A DNA stretch of 64,000 bases from Ferruginibacter paludis (GCF_030409685.1 NZ_JAUFQJ010000024.1:372001-436000); one strand, 5' to 3'. Shown: positions 1-10,610, counted from the first letter of the stretch. Notes: generated from the sequence alone by a model not told the origin. Translations and numbers: made by a program.

Positions 1-111
1 TGCACTATTATCCAGTTTACTAACCTAAACCAGGCCGTTGCTGAAGAAATTAATTTGCAAAGATTAATATGCCCGCCGCATTTGGAAATGCCGGTTGGAC
101 AATTAAACTAG
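1..111 (+). CDS. Possible C-terminal fragment of a gene cut by the window edge
   Basis: Frame 1 is open from the first base to a TAG at 109-111, while the other two plus-strand frames close within about 30 bases. The peptide ends in LICPPHLEMPVGQLN. I recognise no family. The following gene is a TolC-type export protein, so an export or regulatory gene upstream would fit, but that is only inference. It may simply be chance open sequence. Confidence 0.3.
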   Translation, partial: CTIIQFTNLNQAVAEEINLQRLICPPHLEMPVGQLN

Positions 112-227
112 TGTCAACACTGGCTTTTAAAACACTGTTCATTTGCACACCTGCCTTTTTTGTTGGTTTTTTACCGTTTATAATAATGGATGTGTTGCGT
201 TACAACAGGAAGTTATATTTTTGGAAT

Positions 228-1664
228 ATGCGATACATAAGTTACACCCTTATAGCCATTACCTGTTTTTGCACCTCTATCCATGCACAGGAAAAATGGG
301 ACCTGCGTAAAATTGTAGATTACGCTGTGGCCAATAATATCAGTATTAAACAATCGGAAGTACAGGCTGCCATTACCGAACTTGCTTACAAACAAAGTAA
401 GCTGGCATTGTATCCCAACGCCAACTTCAACGCCAGTACCAGCGTTAACAGTGGCCGTAACCAGGATCCTACTTCCTTTAGCCTGATCACGCAAACTTAT
501 CTGAATGCTGGGCTGCAGTTACAGACAAGTGCCGATATATTTAATTGGTTTAGTAAAAAGAATACCATTTTAAGCAACCAATGGCAGTATGAAGCTTCCA
601 AGGCATCTGTTGACAAATTAAAGAATGATATCTCTTTGACCGTAGCCAACGATTATCTGCAGATATTGTTAACCCGCGAACAGGAGAATATTGCGCAGGT
701 ACAATTAAAACAAACGCAGGCGCAACTGGCCAATACACGCAAACTGGTAGATGCAGGCTCGTTACCGGAATTAAATGCATCAGAACTGGAAGCGCAGGAA
801 GCGGTGGATAGCGCCAATTATATCAGTGCCAGGGGAAACGTAGTACAGGCTACCCTTGTACTAAAGTCGGTTCTGAATATGGATGCAGCACAACCTTTTG
901 ACGTGGCTGTACCCCCGGTAGAATTGATACCGTTAGAAAAGATAGCCGACCTGCAACCCGACGCGGTATATGAACTGGCGATTAAAAACCTGCCACAACA
1001 AAGGGTAAATGAGTTTAAATTAAAAGCTGCTCAAAAAGCAGCCGAAGCTGCAAGAGGCAGTATGTATCCTACGTTTTCATTGTTTGGCGGTTTAAGCAGT
1101 AACTACATCAATGCAAAATCATCCATCTATGCTCCCACCGGAACTTATAGCAATAATCCGTTGAGCCCGCAAATAGATGTAAATGGTACTGTATATAAAG
1201 TGAGTTCGCCGGATTACAGCATTGTAGGTAAAAAAGGAACGCCTTTTTTTACGCAGATAGATAATAACTTTCGTCAGCAGATAGGGTTAAGTATGAGTGT
1301 ACCCATTTTTAGTGCCGGACAACTACGCACCAACTACCAACGTAGTAAATTAAATATTAAATCTGCTGAATTACAACAGCAGTCAGATAATTTAAGTATT
1401 AAGCAGGATATTTACCAAGCCTACAATGCAGCCACTGTAGCATTGGAAAAATTCAATGCCAGCCAAAAAAGTGTAGCGGCTTCGCAACGCACTTACGACT
1501 ATGCGCAAAAGAGATATGAAGTGGGTATGCTGGGAACTTTTGAATTGATTACACAGCAGAACAATTTATTCAGAGCTAAACTGCAGGCAGTGTTGAACCA
1601 GTATGATTTTGTATTTAAAATGAAAGTACTGGAGTTTTACCGCGGGCAGGGTATCAAGTTATAA
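228..1664 (+). CDS. TolC-family outer-membrane efflux protein
   Basis: Outer-membrane channel of a tripartite exporter, expected to form a trimeric barrel plus periplasmic alpha-helical tunnel. I chose the ATG at 228 because it is followed by a clean signal peptide (MRYISYTLIAITCF...HAQ, about 21 residues); the frame is open further upstream, but that extension has no secretion logic. The mature part shows the two long-helix repeats of the OEP family, beginning DLRKIVDYAVANN and ending RYEVGMLGTFELITQQNN near the C-terminus. About 478 residues, normal for the family. It lies 271 bp before an HlyD-type adaptor in the same orientation, so the two probably serve one pump; no ABC permease or ATPase follows. 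A second, NodT-type outer-membrane factor lies at 27755-29161. Confidence 0.88.
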   Translation: MRYISYTLIAITCFCTSIHAQEKWDLRKIVDYAVANNISIKQSEVQAAITELAYKQSKLALYPNANFNASTSVNSGRNQDPTSFSLITQTYLNAGLQLQTSADIFNWFSKKNTILSNQWQYEASKASVDKLKNDISLTVANDYLQILLTREQENIAQVQLKQTQAQLANTRKLVDAGSLPELNASELEAQEAVDSANYISARGNVVQATLVLKSVLNMDAAQPFDVAVPPVELIPLEKIADLQPDAVYELAIKNLPQQRVNEFKLKAAQKAAEAARGSMYPTFSLFGGLSSNYINAKSSIYAPTGTYSNNPLSPQIDVNGTVYKVSSPDYSIVGKKGTPFFTQIDNNFRQQIGLSMSVPIFSAGQLRTNYQRSKLNIKSAELQQQSDNLSIKQDIYQAYNAATVALEKFNASQKSVAASQRTYDYAQKRYEVGMLGTFELITQQNNLFRAKLQAVLNQYDFVFKMKVLEFYRGQGIKL

Positions 1665-1768
1665 GGCGCTTAAATTTAAGCGATGCAAACCTGTTGCTGG
1701 TTGTTCACGTCTTCAGGTTAAGCATATACATCGTTTTTGTTAGGGCCGATTATAAGTATGCGGCAAAA

Positions 1769-1789
1769 GGGAGTGACACAACGATGTTG
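1769..1789 (-). repeat. Short dispersed repeat, copy 1
   Basis: Read on the minus strand this is CAACATCGTTGTGTCACTCC. Near-identical strings occur at 29203-29221 and 59024-59043 on the plus strand, all between genes. It sits in the 271-bp gap between the TolC and HlyD genes, in which I see nothing else of note. Confidence 0.5.
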
Positions 1790-1935
1790 CCCATTGCTAT
1801 AGCAGCCCGGACAATAATTACTTTTTTTAAATGAAATGATTTTACTTAGCGCTATAATTAAGAGCTGAAATCATTCAATCGATAATATAATCTCATCTTC
1901 AGTTGCAATAAACAACCGGGATAAAACTAATTAAC

Positions 1936-3282
1936 ATGAGCAAAACTGTAAAATGGATTCTTTTTGGCGTGATCGGTTTAGTGGTATTATTGGGTGGTCT
2001 TAAAGCGGCCGGCGTTTTTGGTAAGGAAGAGGGAATAAAAGTTACCATGGAAAAAGTGCAGAAACGCACCATCACGGAAATTGTAAATGCCAGCGGTAAA
2101 GTATACCCGGAAATTGAAGTAAAAGTAAGTCCGGATGTAAGTGGCGAAATTACCGAACTAACCGTGCAGGAAGGCGACAGCGTAAAAAAAGGACAGATAC
2201 TGGCCCGCATTTTTGCGGATATTTACAGCATTCAGGCCAACCAGGCGGCAAGTGGCGTAGCACAAAGCCAGGCACAGGTAGCCAACTCGCAGGCTGCGCT
2301 GGATGCCTTGAAAGCCCAGGTAGACCAAACGGAAAAAACCTACAACATGCAGAAGAAGTTGTATGACGATAAGGTTATCAGCCCCAACGAATTTAATGTG
2401 GCAGATGCTGCCTATAAAGCGGCCGTTGCCAATTATAATGCCGCTAAACAGGGTATCCGCGGCGGACAGGCTGCAGTACAGGCTGCGCAAAGCAACCTGG
2501 CCAAAGCCAATAAAGATTTAAGCCGTACCGCCCTGCTGGCGCCCATGAATGGAGTGGTAAGTCTGCTGAGTGTGAAAAAAGGCGAACGTGTAGTAGGAAG
2601 TAATATGATGGCGGGTACAGAAATGCTGCGTATTGCGGATATGAGCAAAATTGAAATTCGCGTGGACGTTGGTGAAAGTGATGTACCTAAAGTAGTGTTG
2701 GGAGATAGCGCCATTGTAACCGTAGATGCTTATACAGACAGAAAGTTCAAAGGCATTGTTACTCAGATAGCCAGCAGTAACAACGGCGCCAGCACACAGA
2801 GTGCCCTGGCCAACACCAGTACCGATGTAACCAATTACAAAGTATACATTCGTTTATTACCGGAAAGCTATCCTGATCTGCTGGGTAAATCAAGCTATCC
2901 ATTTCGCCCGGGAATGAGCGCCAGTGCGGACATTCAAACCAAAACGCATATCAATGTACTAAGCGTACCGATCAATGCTGTAACAACCCGTGAAAAAAAT
3001 GACAGCACCAAAGCTGTTAAAAAGCCCGTAGACGGACAGGAGCCAACTGTTAATATGGATGACCTGGAGGTGGTAGTATTTATTTTAAATAAGGATGGAT
3101 CTGTAAGTAAGAAAAAAGTAAAAACGTCTATACAGGATATTAATTTCATTGAAGTAACGGAAGGTCTTACCGAAGGAGAAGAAGTAATTACCGGCCCTTA
3201 TGATATTGTAAGCAAAACCCTCAAGGAAAAAGATAAAGTGAAAGTGGTAGATAAAAAGGAGCTGTTTACGCCTAAAAAATAA
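1936..3282 (+). CDS. HlyD/MacA-type periplasmic adaptor of an efflux pump
   Basis: Membrane-fusion protein bridging an inner-membrane pump and the TolC channel. Residues about 7-24 form one N-terminal membrane anchor (ILFGVIGLVVLLGG). The lipoyl/barrel-sandwich half follows (VKVSPDVSGEITELTVQEGD, about residues 63-85), then an Ala/Gln-rich coiled-coil hairpin at about 95-195, the second lipoyl half (LLAPMNGVVSLLSVKKGE), a beta-barrel domain and a membrane-proximal domain ending near VITGPYDIVSKTL. 448 residues, slightly long because of an acidic/Lys insertion near residue 360. It most resembles adaptors paired with MacB-type ABC transporters, but no such gene follows; the partner may lie upstream of this window or elsewhere. 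A strong terminator closes the unit 33 bp after the stop. Confidence 0.88.
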   Translation: MSKTVKWILFGVIGLVVLLGGLKAAGVFGKEEGIKVTMEKVQKRTITEIVNASGKVYPEIEVKVSPDVSGEITELTVQEGDSVKKGQILARIFADIYSIQANQAASGVAQSQAQVANSQAALDALKAQVDQTEKTYNMQKKLYDDKVISPNEFNVADAAYKAAVANYNAAKQGIRGGQAAVQAAQSNLAKANKDLSRTALLAPMNGVVSLLSVKKGERVVGSNMMAGTEMLRIADMSKIEIRVDVGESDVPKVVLGDSAIVTVDAYTDRKFKGIVTQIASSNNGASTQSALANTSTDVTNYKVYIRLLPESYPDLLGKSSYPFRPGMSASADIQTKTHINVLSVPINAVTTREKNDSTKAVKKPVDGQEPTVNMDDLEVVVFILNKDGSVSKKKVKTSIQDINFIEVTEGLTEGEEVITGPYDIVSKTLKEKDKVKVVDKKELFTPKK

Positions 3283-3314
3283 TCGCCGGATTTAATTTTT
3301 GTAATACATTGCAT

Positions 3315-3357
3315 TGCACAACTTTTCAAAAAATGAAAAGTTGTGCATTTTTGTTTT
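3315..3357 (+). terminator. Rho-independent terminator after the HlyD gene
   Basis: A perfect 13-bp stem (TGCACAACTTTTC, 3315-3327, with its complement at 3335-3347) closes a 7-nt A-rich loop and is followed by a T-rich run. It ends the TolC-HlyD transcription unit. The formally longest frame of the next gene begins inside this hairpin, which argues against using that upstream GTG as its start. Confidence 0.85.
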
Positions 3358-3384
3358 AATCACCCTGTTTTAATCATCCCTGTT

Positions 3385-5790
3385 TTGAAACGTAAACTAA
3401 TTTTTTTAATACCTTTTTTGTTTTTCACTATTGTTGCTGCAGCCCAGCAGGTTTCCCTGCAGGTAAATGTCTCCACCGCTAAAGGTGAACCTGCGGCAGG
3501 CGCCACATTGCAGCTGTACACTTTAACTGATTCGGTTTTATTGACAGCACAGGTTGCATCCGTTAAAGGCACTGCTTTATTTAGGGTGTCACCATTTACA
3601 GTTTATCTTTTGAAGGTATCGGCGGTTGGATATGAAGCAATTGAAACCAGCATTTCTGTGAAAGATCTGCCCATACAATTACCCATATTGCTTGTAAAAA
3701 AATCTGCCTCATTATCCGGAGTAGAAGTAATTTCCAGGAAGCAATTACTAAAACAGGAAGATGATAAAACCATTGTAGATGCCACCGTACTGGCCAACAG
3801 CAGCAGCAATGCGTATGAGGTCCTGGAGAAAACACCTGGAGCAGTCATTGACCAGGATGGTAATGTGTATTTAAGCAGCACAAGCCCCGCCACTATTTTT
3901 ATCAACGGCCGCGAAATGAAACTTAGCAGTGCCGACATTGCTTCTCTACTAAAAAGTTTACCGGCAGGCAGTGTAAGCAAAATAGAAATATTACGCAACC
4001 CTTCGGCAAAATATGATGCTGCCAGCAGCGGCGGTATTGTAAATATTGTTTTAAAAAAGGGAGTAAAACTGGGCACCAGCGGCAGTGTAAATGCAGCGGT
4101 ATTCCAGGGTGTGTATAATACGGCAACCCTGGGATTTAATCTTAACAAAAGTACCGGCAGAGTAAACAGCTATTTCAGTTACCAGTATACCAAACGGAAC
4201 AACTATGAAGCGCTTACTTCAAACCGTTTGATAAAAACAGACTCTTCCTTACTGGCACAAAATTCCTATACTACCTACCCTTCTGTAAACAATTATTTTG
4301 GTGGTGGACTGGATGTGGCGCTAACAAAAAAATTTAACCTTACTTACGACATCAGGCTGACCAATACCAGCAGCAACAGCAATGCAAGTAACAGCAATGC
4401 CATTTACCAGGAACCGGCAATGGATGTGTTGAACAACAGCCGCTCTGATGTCACCAATAAAACCGACGCCCTGTTTATTGGCAATACCATAACTGCCAAA
4501 TATAAAATCGATTCTGCCGGCAGCGAATGGACCGCAGAATTGGACTATAATTATTATAAAAACAACAATACACAGGCCTACAATAACAATTTTATTTTGC
4601 CTGTAAGCCCGGTTGTAAATGGCAGTGGTGAAAATAAAAACGGTAAAAATATTTATGTAGCACAAACTGATCTTATCCTAAAACTGCCATCAACAATTAC
4701 GCTGGAAACCGGGGTTAAATTAACAGCCAGCAACAGTAACAACAGCGCTGATTATTTTTATTCAACCGGCAATGGACCCGCAAAACCCGACCTTTATCAG
4801 ACCAATACCTTTAGATACAAAGAAACTATCAGCGCCGCCTATGTGCAGGTAGCCAAAATGTTTTTTGGCTTTACGTTAAAACCCGGGCTGAGGTTGGAGA
4901 CAACCGATATCAATGGCCGGCAGCTGATACCGAAAGACACTGTTTTTTCCATTAAAAGAACTGATCTTTTTCCGTATGTTTTTTTACGGCATAACCTGTT
5001 TAAGATGTTTGGCCGCAACCTGGTGGGCAATGCTATCTACAGGCGCAGCATCAAACGGCCATATTATGAAATACTAAACCCTTACCCAAAATACATTGAC
5101 CAGTATTTGTTTGATGTAGGCAACCCGAAACTACAGCCACAGTTTACTACCAATTATGAGGTAAATGTAACCTTCATGGATTTTCCTGTTTTTGCTGTTG
5201 GCATCAATCAAACCAATGATATCTTCAGCAACGTTACTTACCAGGATGATGTGACCAAAATTGCCTACCGCACCTATGATAACCTGGGTAAAAATAAAGA
5301 AACCTATATGCGTGTTATAGCCGGTATGCCGCCCGGTGGCAAATATTTTTTTTACATGGGTGCCCAGTACAATTACAACGAGTACAATGGCATTTATCAA
5401 AATAAGCCACTCAATTATAAACGTGGCAGCTGGTTGTTTTTTATGTACCAGGAATTGAAGGCGACCAAAACAATTACATTGAATGTACAGGGATTTATGC
5501 GCACCAAAGCGGTACAGAATTTTTACGAACTTGATAATTTTGGTGGCTTATATTTTTCCATCAACAAATCGATGCTGAATAAAAAAGGCAATGTGATTCT
5601 ATCGGTAAATGATTTGCTGCAAACCAATCATACCAACTTTACACTCAACCAGGGAAATGTACATGCCAGCGGATCAAGGGTAAATGATACCCGCAGGCTG
5701 GGCCTTACTTTCCGTTATAACCTGGGTTTAAGCAAGCCAAAAAAAGAAGGCAATACATTTGGAGCGCCGGTGGATAGCAAGGATAATTAA
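3385..5790 (+). CDS. Outer-membrane beta-barrel protein (OMP_b-brl_3 / TonB-receptor-like)
   Basis: Large outer-membrane barrel of the type common in Bacteroidota, probably a TonB-dependent-like receptor or transporter of unknown substrate. No ATG precedes the signal peptide. I chose TTG at 3385, giving LKRKLIFLIPFLFFTIVAAAQQ; the alternative GTG at 3343 lies in the terminator hairpin. Domains in order: signal peptide; carboxypeptidase-regulatory-like Ig fold (about residues 20-105); plug domain with LEKTPGAVIDQDGNVYLS and a TIFINGREMKLSSADIASLL stretch, ending near IEILRNPSAKYDAASSGG; then a long barrel. It ends with a YNLGL barrel strand and a short hydrophilic tail. About 801 residues. Similar architecture to 35863-38307. 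No SusD partner is present, so it is not a SusC. Confidence 0.85.
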   Translation: MKRKLIFLIPFLFFTIVAAAQQVSLQVNVSTAKGEPAAGATLQLYTLTDSVLLTAQVASVKGTALFRVSPFTVYLLKVSAVGYEAIETSISVKDLPIQLPILLVKKSASLSGVEVISRKQLLKQEDDKTIVDATVLANSSSNAYEVLEKTPGAVIDQDGNVYLSSTSPATIFINGREMKLSSADIASLLKSLPAGSVSKIEILRNPSAKYDAASSGGIVNIVLKKGVKLGTSGSVNAAVFQGVYNTATLGFNLNKSTGRVNSYFSYQYTKRNNYEALTSNRLIKTDSSLLAQNSYTTYPSVNNYFGGGLDVALTKKFNLTYDIRLTNTSSNSNASNSNAIYQEPAMDVLNNSRSDVTNKTDALFIGNTITAKYKIDSAGSEWTAELDYNYYKNNNTQAYNNNFILPVSPVVNGSGENKNGKNIYVAQTDLILKLPSTITLETGVKLTASNSNNSADYFYSTGNGPAKPDLYQTNTFRYKETISAAYVQVAKMFFGFTLKPGLRLETTDINGRQLIPKDTVFSIKRTDLFPYVFLRHNLFKMFGRNLVGNAIYRRSIKRPYYEILNPYPKYIDQYLFDVGNPKLQPQFTTNYEVNVTFMDFPVFAVGINQTNDIFSNVTYQDDVTKIAYRTYDNLGKNKETYMRVIAGMPPGGKYFFYMGAQYNYNEYNGIYQNKPLNYKRGSWLFFMYQELKATKTITLNVQGFMRTKAVQNFYELDNFGGLYFSINKSMLNKKGNVILSVNDLLQTNHTNFTLNQGNVHASGSRVNDTRRLGLTFRYNLGLSKPKKEGNTFGAPVDSKDN

Positions 5791-5831
5791 AAGCTGAATG
5801 AAGGAATATTTTACTATTGGTAATGGCCGCC

Positions 5832-6557
5832 TTAAATAAACAATTTTTCTGCCACTGCTACACTCTCGGGCTTTCCAACATCCACCAATAAATCGCCGCT
5901 ATGGTCATAGCCTAAAATAGTGTGTTCAGCAGCCAGGTCGAGATATGTTTCAATGATAGAAAACTTGCCCTGCTGTTTTATTAAATCAAATATTTCGGGT
6001 TGGTAAATTACTGCGCAACTATAGGCCATTTCCTTTAAACCAGTTTCGGCCGCATTTAAATGCGGACCTTTTTCTTCACCGGTCTGTACATTTCGCCAGC
6101 CACGCAGGCGGTTGTCTTTATCAAATAACAATACTCTTGACGATTTTCTGTTTGTAACACCAAACGTAACCAGCGGCTGGTATTGCTGATGAAAAGCGAG
6201 GAGCTTATTTAAATCAAGATTGGTTAATACATCTACATTCAACGAGAGAAAAGGTTCGTTGCCAGATAACAGTGCCCTCGCTTTTAGCAGTCCGCCGCCT
6301 GTTTCCAACAATTCGCCGGTTTCATCACTTATAGTGAGGTTGCTTCCCCAGCCATTATTTGCTTTGATTGCGTCTGTGACCTGGTTGGCAAAATGGTGCA
6401 CATTTACCACTACATCTGTAATATTATACTGTTGCAGGTACTCAATATTTCTTTGTAATAAAGACTTGCCATTTACCAGCGCCAGTGCTTTGGGGTGTGT
6501 ATCTGTCCAGGGTTTAAAACGGGTTCCCAGCCCGGCTGAAAATATCATGGCTTTCAT
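5832..6557 (-). CDS. Sugar-1-phosphate nucleotidyltransferase, MurU-like
   Basis: Transfers a nucleotide to a sugar 1-phosphate. The N-terminal signature MIFSAGLGTRFKPWTDTHP with the following PKAL is the NTP-binding loop of the NTP_transferase family (mannose-1-phosphate guanylyl / MurU group). LNVDVLTNLD supplies the metal-binding Asp motif near residue 105. About 241 residues, the usual size of the short MurU-like group. The ATG at 6557 is preceded by AAAGGA, and the stop of the upstream kinase lies just before it, so the two are translationally coupled. In Pseudomonas the AmgK kinase and MurU act in sequence on MurNAc in peptidoglycan recycling; the adjacent kinase here suggests the same pathway. 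The exact sugar is inferred. Confidence 0.82.
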   Translation of the reverse strand: MKAMIFSAGLGTRFKPWTDTHPKALALVNGKSLLQRNIEYLQQYNITDVVVNVHHFANQVTDAIKANNGWGSNLTISDETGELLETGGGLLKARALLSGNEPFLSLNVDVLTNLDLNKLLAFHQQYQPLVTFGVTNRKSSRVLLFDKDNRLRGWRNVQTGEEKGPHLNAAETGLKEMAYSCAVIYQPEIFDLIKQQGKFSIIETYLDLAAEHTILGYDHSGDLLVDVGKPESVAVAEKLFI

Positions 6558-6563
6558 AAGCAA

Positions 6564-8000
6564 TTATCCTTTTGTTTCTGTTATCTTTTGTTCAATATGA
6601 TTCACTACAATTTTCACCCCGTATTTATTTCTTAAATGTCTCGCCACTGCATCAGCAGCGTATACACTGCGGTGCTGTCCGCCGGTACAACCAAAATTGA
6701 TAGTTAAATTTTCAAACCCACGGGCAATATAATCTTCTACTGAAATATCCACCACTGCATACACACTGCTTAAAAACTCCGGCATTTTAGTCTGCTGTTC
6801 CAGGTACTCCTTTACGGGCTTATCGCGGCCGGTTAATTTTTTATACTCCTCAATTCTGCCGGGGTTTAGTATACCCCGCATATCAAACACAAATCCGCCA
6901 CCGTTGGTAGTTTCTTCTTTTGGATAACCACTTTTTATAAAAGAAAAACTATTCACTTTTACCAGCAGCGGCGTATCGGAACTGGCTTTAACCGGTTGGA
7001 ATTTTTTAATTACTTCATCGGCTGTAATCAGGTGTAACAAGCGCTCAAACTCAGGTAATCCGAGCCCGGTGTTTTTATGTTGCATAAACCACCCGAGGTT
7101 TTGCAATGCCAGGGGAATGCTGGTTAAAAAATGTGCCTTTCTTTCAAAAAGGCCGCGAAAACCATAGGCGCCCAATACCTGTAACAAGCGGATCAATACA
7201 TAACCGTTGTATTCTTCTTCAAATTTCGCCTTATCCACCGGTTGCTGTAACAGATTTTCCAGGCAACCAATATAATACTGCAGCAGGCTGCTCTTCCATT
7301 CGTCGCCCAGGTTAGCCTTGGCCTGCCAGAGCAAAGAAGCAACATCATATTGCACTGCTCCCTTCATGCCGCCCTGGTAATCTATAAAATGTACTGCATC
7401 ATCTTTAACTATAATGTTCCTGCTTTGAAAATCACGGAACATAAAATACTTATGTTCGGTATTAAATAAATTATTGCTGAGGGTTTCAAATTCATCTACC
7501 AGCTTTTCTTTATCGTACGCTATCTTCAGCGTATCTAAAAAATAATATTTAAAATATAACAGGTCGCTCAAAATTGCCTGCTTGCCGAAAGCACTGCTGG
7601 TGATGCAGTAGGTATAATCCAGGCCGCTATCGCCATGTACCTGCAGGCCGGCCAATGCCAGCAAACTTTTTTGAAACAAATTATATACACGATCCGTAAA
7701 CCCCTCCTCTTCCAGGATATTGAGCAAAGAAGCTTCCCCCATATCCTGTTGCAGGTAAGCCGTTTTGTTTTCATTTACGGCATATATTTCCGGCACCGGG
7801 CTACCACATTTTTTAAACTGTTCGCTAAAATAAAGGAAGGCTTCATTTTCCTTTATGTTGTAATTGGTCGTTGCTATAAAAGAACGTTCCGCAGTTTTAA
7901 TCCTGTAATAAACCCTGTCGCCTCCGCTTTGCGGTATGGTTTCAATGTCTGTTATGGCATCCTTGCAGTATTGTTTAAATAATTGTTTTATATGCTCCAT
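6564..8000 (-). CDS. Fusion of a sugar-kinase-like phosphotransferase and a RapZ C-terminal domain
   Basis: Two-domain protein of 478 residues. The N-terminal ~330 residues are an aminoglycoside-phosphotransferase/AmgK-type kinase, with a nucleotide-binding GGDRVYYRI segment near residue 25, a catalytic FRDFQSRNIIV loop (Asp and Asn visible) and a metal-binding FIDYQGG. The C-terminal ~130 residues carry the RapZ signature GCTGGQHRSV, preceded by FVFDMRGILNPGR. In E. coli RapZ this domain binds small RNA and senses glucosamine-6-phosphate; the N-terminal RapZ nucleotide-binding domain is absent here and replaced by the kinase. Immediately followed by the MurU-like gene. I infer an anomeric MurNAc/GlcNAc kinase with amino-sugar sensing; substrate unproven. 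Such fusions recur in Bacteroidota, as far as I recall. Confidence 0.82.
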   Translation of the reverse strand: MEHIKQLFKQYCKDAITDIETIPQSGGDRVYYRIKTAERSFIATTNYNIKENEAFLYFSEQFKKCGSPVPEIYAVNENKTAYLQQDMGEASLLNILEEEGFTDRVYNLFQKSLLALAGLQVHGDSGLDYTYCITSSAFGKQAILSDLLYFKYYFLDTLKIAYDKEKLVDEFETLSNNLFNTEHKYFMFRDFQSRNIIVKDDAVHFIDYQGGMKGAVQYDVASLLWQAKANLGDEWKSSLLQYYIGCLENLLQQPVDKAKFEEEYNGYVLIRLLQVLGAYGFRGLFERKAHFLTSIPLALQNLGWFMQHKNTGLGLPEFERLLHLITADEVIKKFQPVKASSDTPLLVKVNSFSFIKSGYPKEETTNGGGFVFDMRGILNPGRIEEYKKLTGRDKPVKEYLEQQTKMPEFLSSVYAVVDISVEDYIARGFENLTINFGCTGGQHRSVYAADAVARHLRNKYGVKIVVNHIEQKITETKG

Positions 8001-8213
8001 AACCCCGTGTTATTAATGATTTTGGTAAAAATAGCCCATTTTGTTCATCGGCTAAAACTGCCGGTAGAACGCAATATTAAGGCTATTGGAGCGTTAGGCA
8101 CGTATCAATGTTATTGTTGATAATAAAATTATACATTCTCTATTTCCAAAATATTTCTGACTGCTCAAATAACTTGCATAGAACAGTGAGATTTTGCTTT
8201 TAACCGATACACT

Positions 8214-9455
8214 ATGAACCGTAAATTATTCCTTCCGCTGATTTTAGGATTGATGCTTTGTTTATCACATGGAGTGATTGCTCAAAAAAAAGTGGTCATT
8301 ATGGGCTCTTCAACGGCGGCAGGATATGGCGCCACCAGTTATGCGCTATCCTGGGGTGGATTACTGGAAAGCAGTTTCAATGTAAATACAAGCGATGGAA
8401 CTGATACCTTATTTTACAATATTGCCATCGGCGGATATACCACTTATGAGGAGATGTATACTGGATGTTATGTACCGCCCGGCAGGCCGGCACCAGACCC
8501 AATGCACAATGTTACCATGGCACTGAGTTATACACCAGATGTGGTGATTATCAACCTGCCCAGCAATGACGAGGGTGCAGGATTTTCTATCAATGAAACC
8601 ATGTATAACCTGCGGCAGATGTATAGTACCATTACCGCCTCCGGTGCCAAATGTTATATCACCACAGCCCAGCCACGTAATGACTATGCTGTAAGTCAAC
8701 GGCAGGATTTATATGATATGAAGGATTCTATCCTGGCCCAGTTTGGCACTTTTGCGGTTAACTTTTGGGATGACCTTGTTACTTCCGACGGACTAAATAT
8801 GCTACGGCCTGACAGAAAAGATCCTTATACAGATATGCACCCCAACGATCTCGGGCACCAGTTTCTTTTTGAGCGGGTACAAGCCAAAAACATCTTTGGA
8901 TTCGTTGTGCTGCCCTTACAGATCACCCGCTTTAACGGACAGTTAAAAAATACTGGTACGGAACTGAACTGGCACATAGAACAACAGGAACTAAACACTG
9001 TTTTTGAAATTGAAAGAAGCGCTACCGGGCTTGATTTTGAACCCATTTTTTCCCTTACCTCAGTTACGCCCAACACTTCGGGTGATTTTGCTGCCACAGA
9101 TAGAAATCCGTTGCCTGGCCACAGCTACTACCGGCTGAAAGTGACTGAACCTGCCCGTTCGCTGTATTCAAGTATAATCAGCATTAACAATAACAATAAT
9201 GTACTTAAAATTGCCCGCTTATTTACCAGTAACAGTGCTTCTACTGTAACAGCAGATATCAGCAGTACAAAAAATGAGCTGGCTATTATTACTTTGGTGA
9301 ACAGTGCCGGGGTTGTATTGAAGCAGATAAAACAATATTTAACAGCTCCATCTACACGAATCAGTTTGGCTGTATCTCATTTGGCGGAAGGAAAATATTA
9401 TCTCAAAGTTACCACGGCTGGCAATGCCCAGGCTACAAGGGCTTTTATAAAATAA
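8214..9455 (+). CDS. Secreted SGNH/GDSL hydrolase with C-terminal sorting-like tail
   Basis: 413 residues. Signal peptide MNRKLFLPLILGLMLC...IAQ; SGNH esterase/lipase domain at about residues 25-225, with nucleophile block VVIMGSSTAAGYG, a block III-like LPSNDEG and catalytic Asp-His block DMHPNDLGH. Next comes a fibronectin-like or jelly-roll segment (about 230-320) opening LQITRFNGQL, then a C-terminal ~75-residue domain ending EGKYYLKVTTAG...AFIK. This tail resembles type IX secretion (Por) sorting domains, so the enzyme is probably exported to the surface or medium. Likely substrate is an acetylated or otherwise esterified carbohydrate; not determinable here. A terminator follows. Confidence 0.82.
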   Translation: MNRKLFLPLILGLMLCLSHGVIAQKKVVIMGSSTAAGYGATSYALSWGGLLESSFNVNTSDGTDTLFYNIAIGGYTTYEEMYTGCYVPPGRPAPDPMHNVTMALSYTPDVVIINLPSNDEGAGFSINETMYNLRQMYSTITASGAKCYITTAQPRNDYAVSQRQDLYDMKDSILAQFGTFAVNFWDDLVTSDGLNMLRPDRKDPYTDMHPNDLGHQFLFERVQAKNIFGFVVLPLQITRFNGQLKNTGTELNWHIEQQELNTVFEIERSATGLDFEPIFSLTSVTPNTSGDFAATDRNPLPGHSYYRLKVTEPARSLYSSIISINNNNNVLKIARLFTSNSASTVTADISSTKNELAIITLVNSAGVVLKQIKQYLTAPSTRISLAVSHLAEGKYYLKVTTAGNAQATRAFIK

Positions 9456-9470
9456 AAAGCTGAACTCATT

Positions 9471-9516
9471 AAAAAACGGATACCATGCACAACGCAATGG
9501 ATCCGTTTTTTATTTT
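9471..9516 (+). terminator. Terminator after the SGNH hydrolase
   Basis: An 11-bp stem AAAAAACGGAT (9471-9481) pairs with ATCCGTTTTTT (9501-9511), with a further CAT/ATG pairing inside the loop, followed by T-rich sequence. It separates the SGNH gene from the downstream esterase gene. Confidence 0.75.
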
Positions 9517-9519
9517 TAG

Positions 9520-10497
<978 letters not shown>

Positions 10498-10610
10498 AAC
10501 GTATCGCTGATGTCTGATTTTTTGATATCTGATGTGTGATTGTCCGAAATTCGGAGAGATTTACCAATAGCAGTATTTATTATAAAACGGGATTAGATTT
10601 AATACAATTT

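Noticed and set aside
3343-3384. Upstream GTG start for the first barrel gene
   Set aside because: Lies within the 3' arm of the HlyD terminator and adds residues before an otherwise clean signal peptide.
3603-4148. Long minus-strand open frame inside the first barrel gene
   Set aside because: Antisense to a gene with clear domains, residue mix not protein-like; a shadow frame.
1936-5790. HlyD adaptor plus following barrel as one export operon
   Set aside because: A strong terminator with a T-tract separates them.
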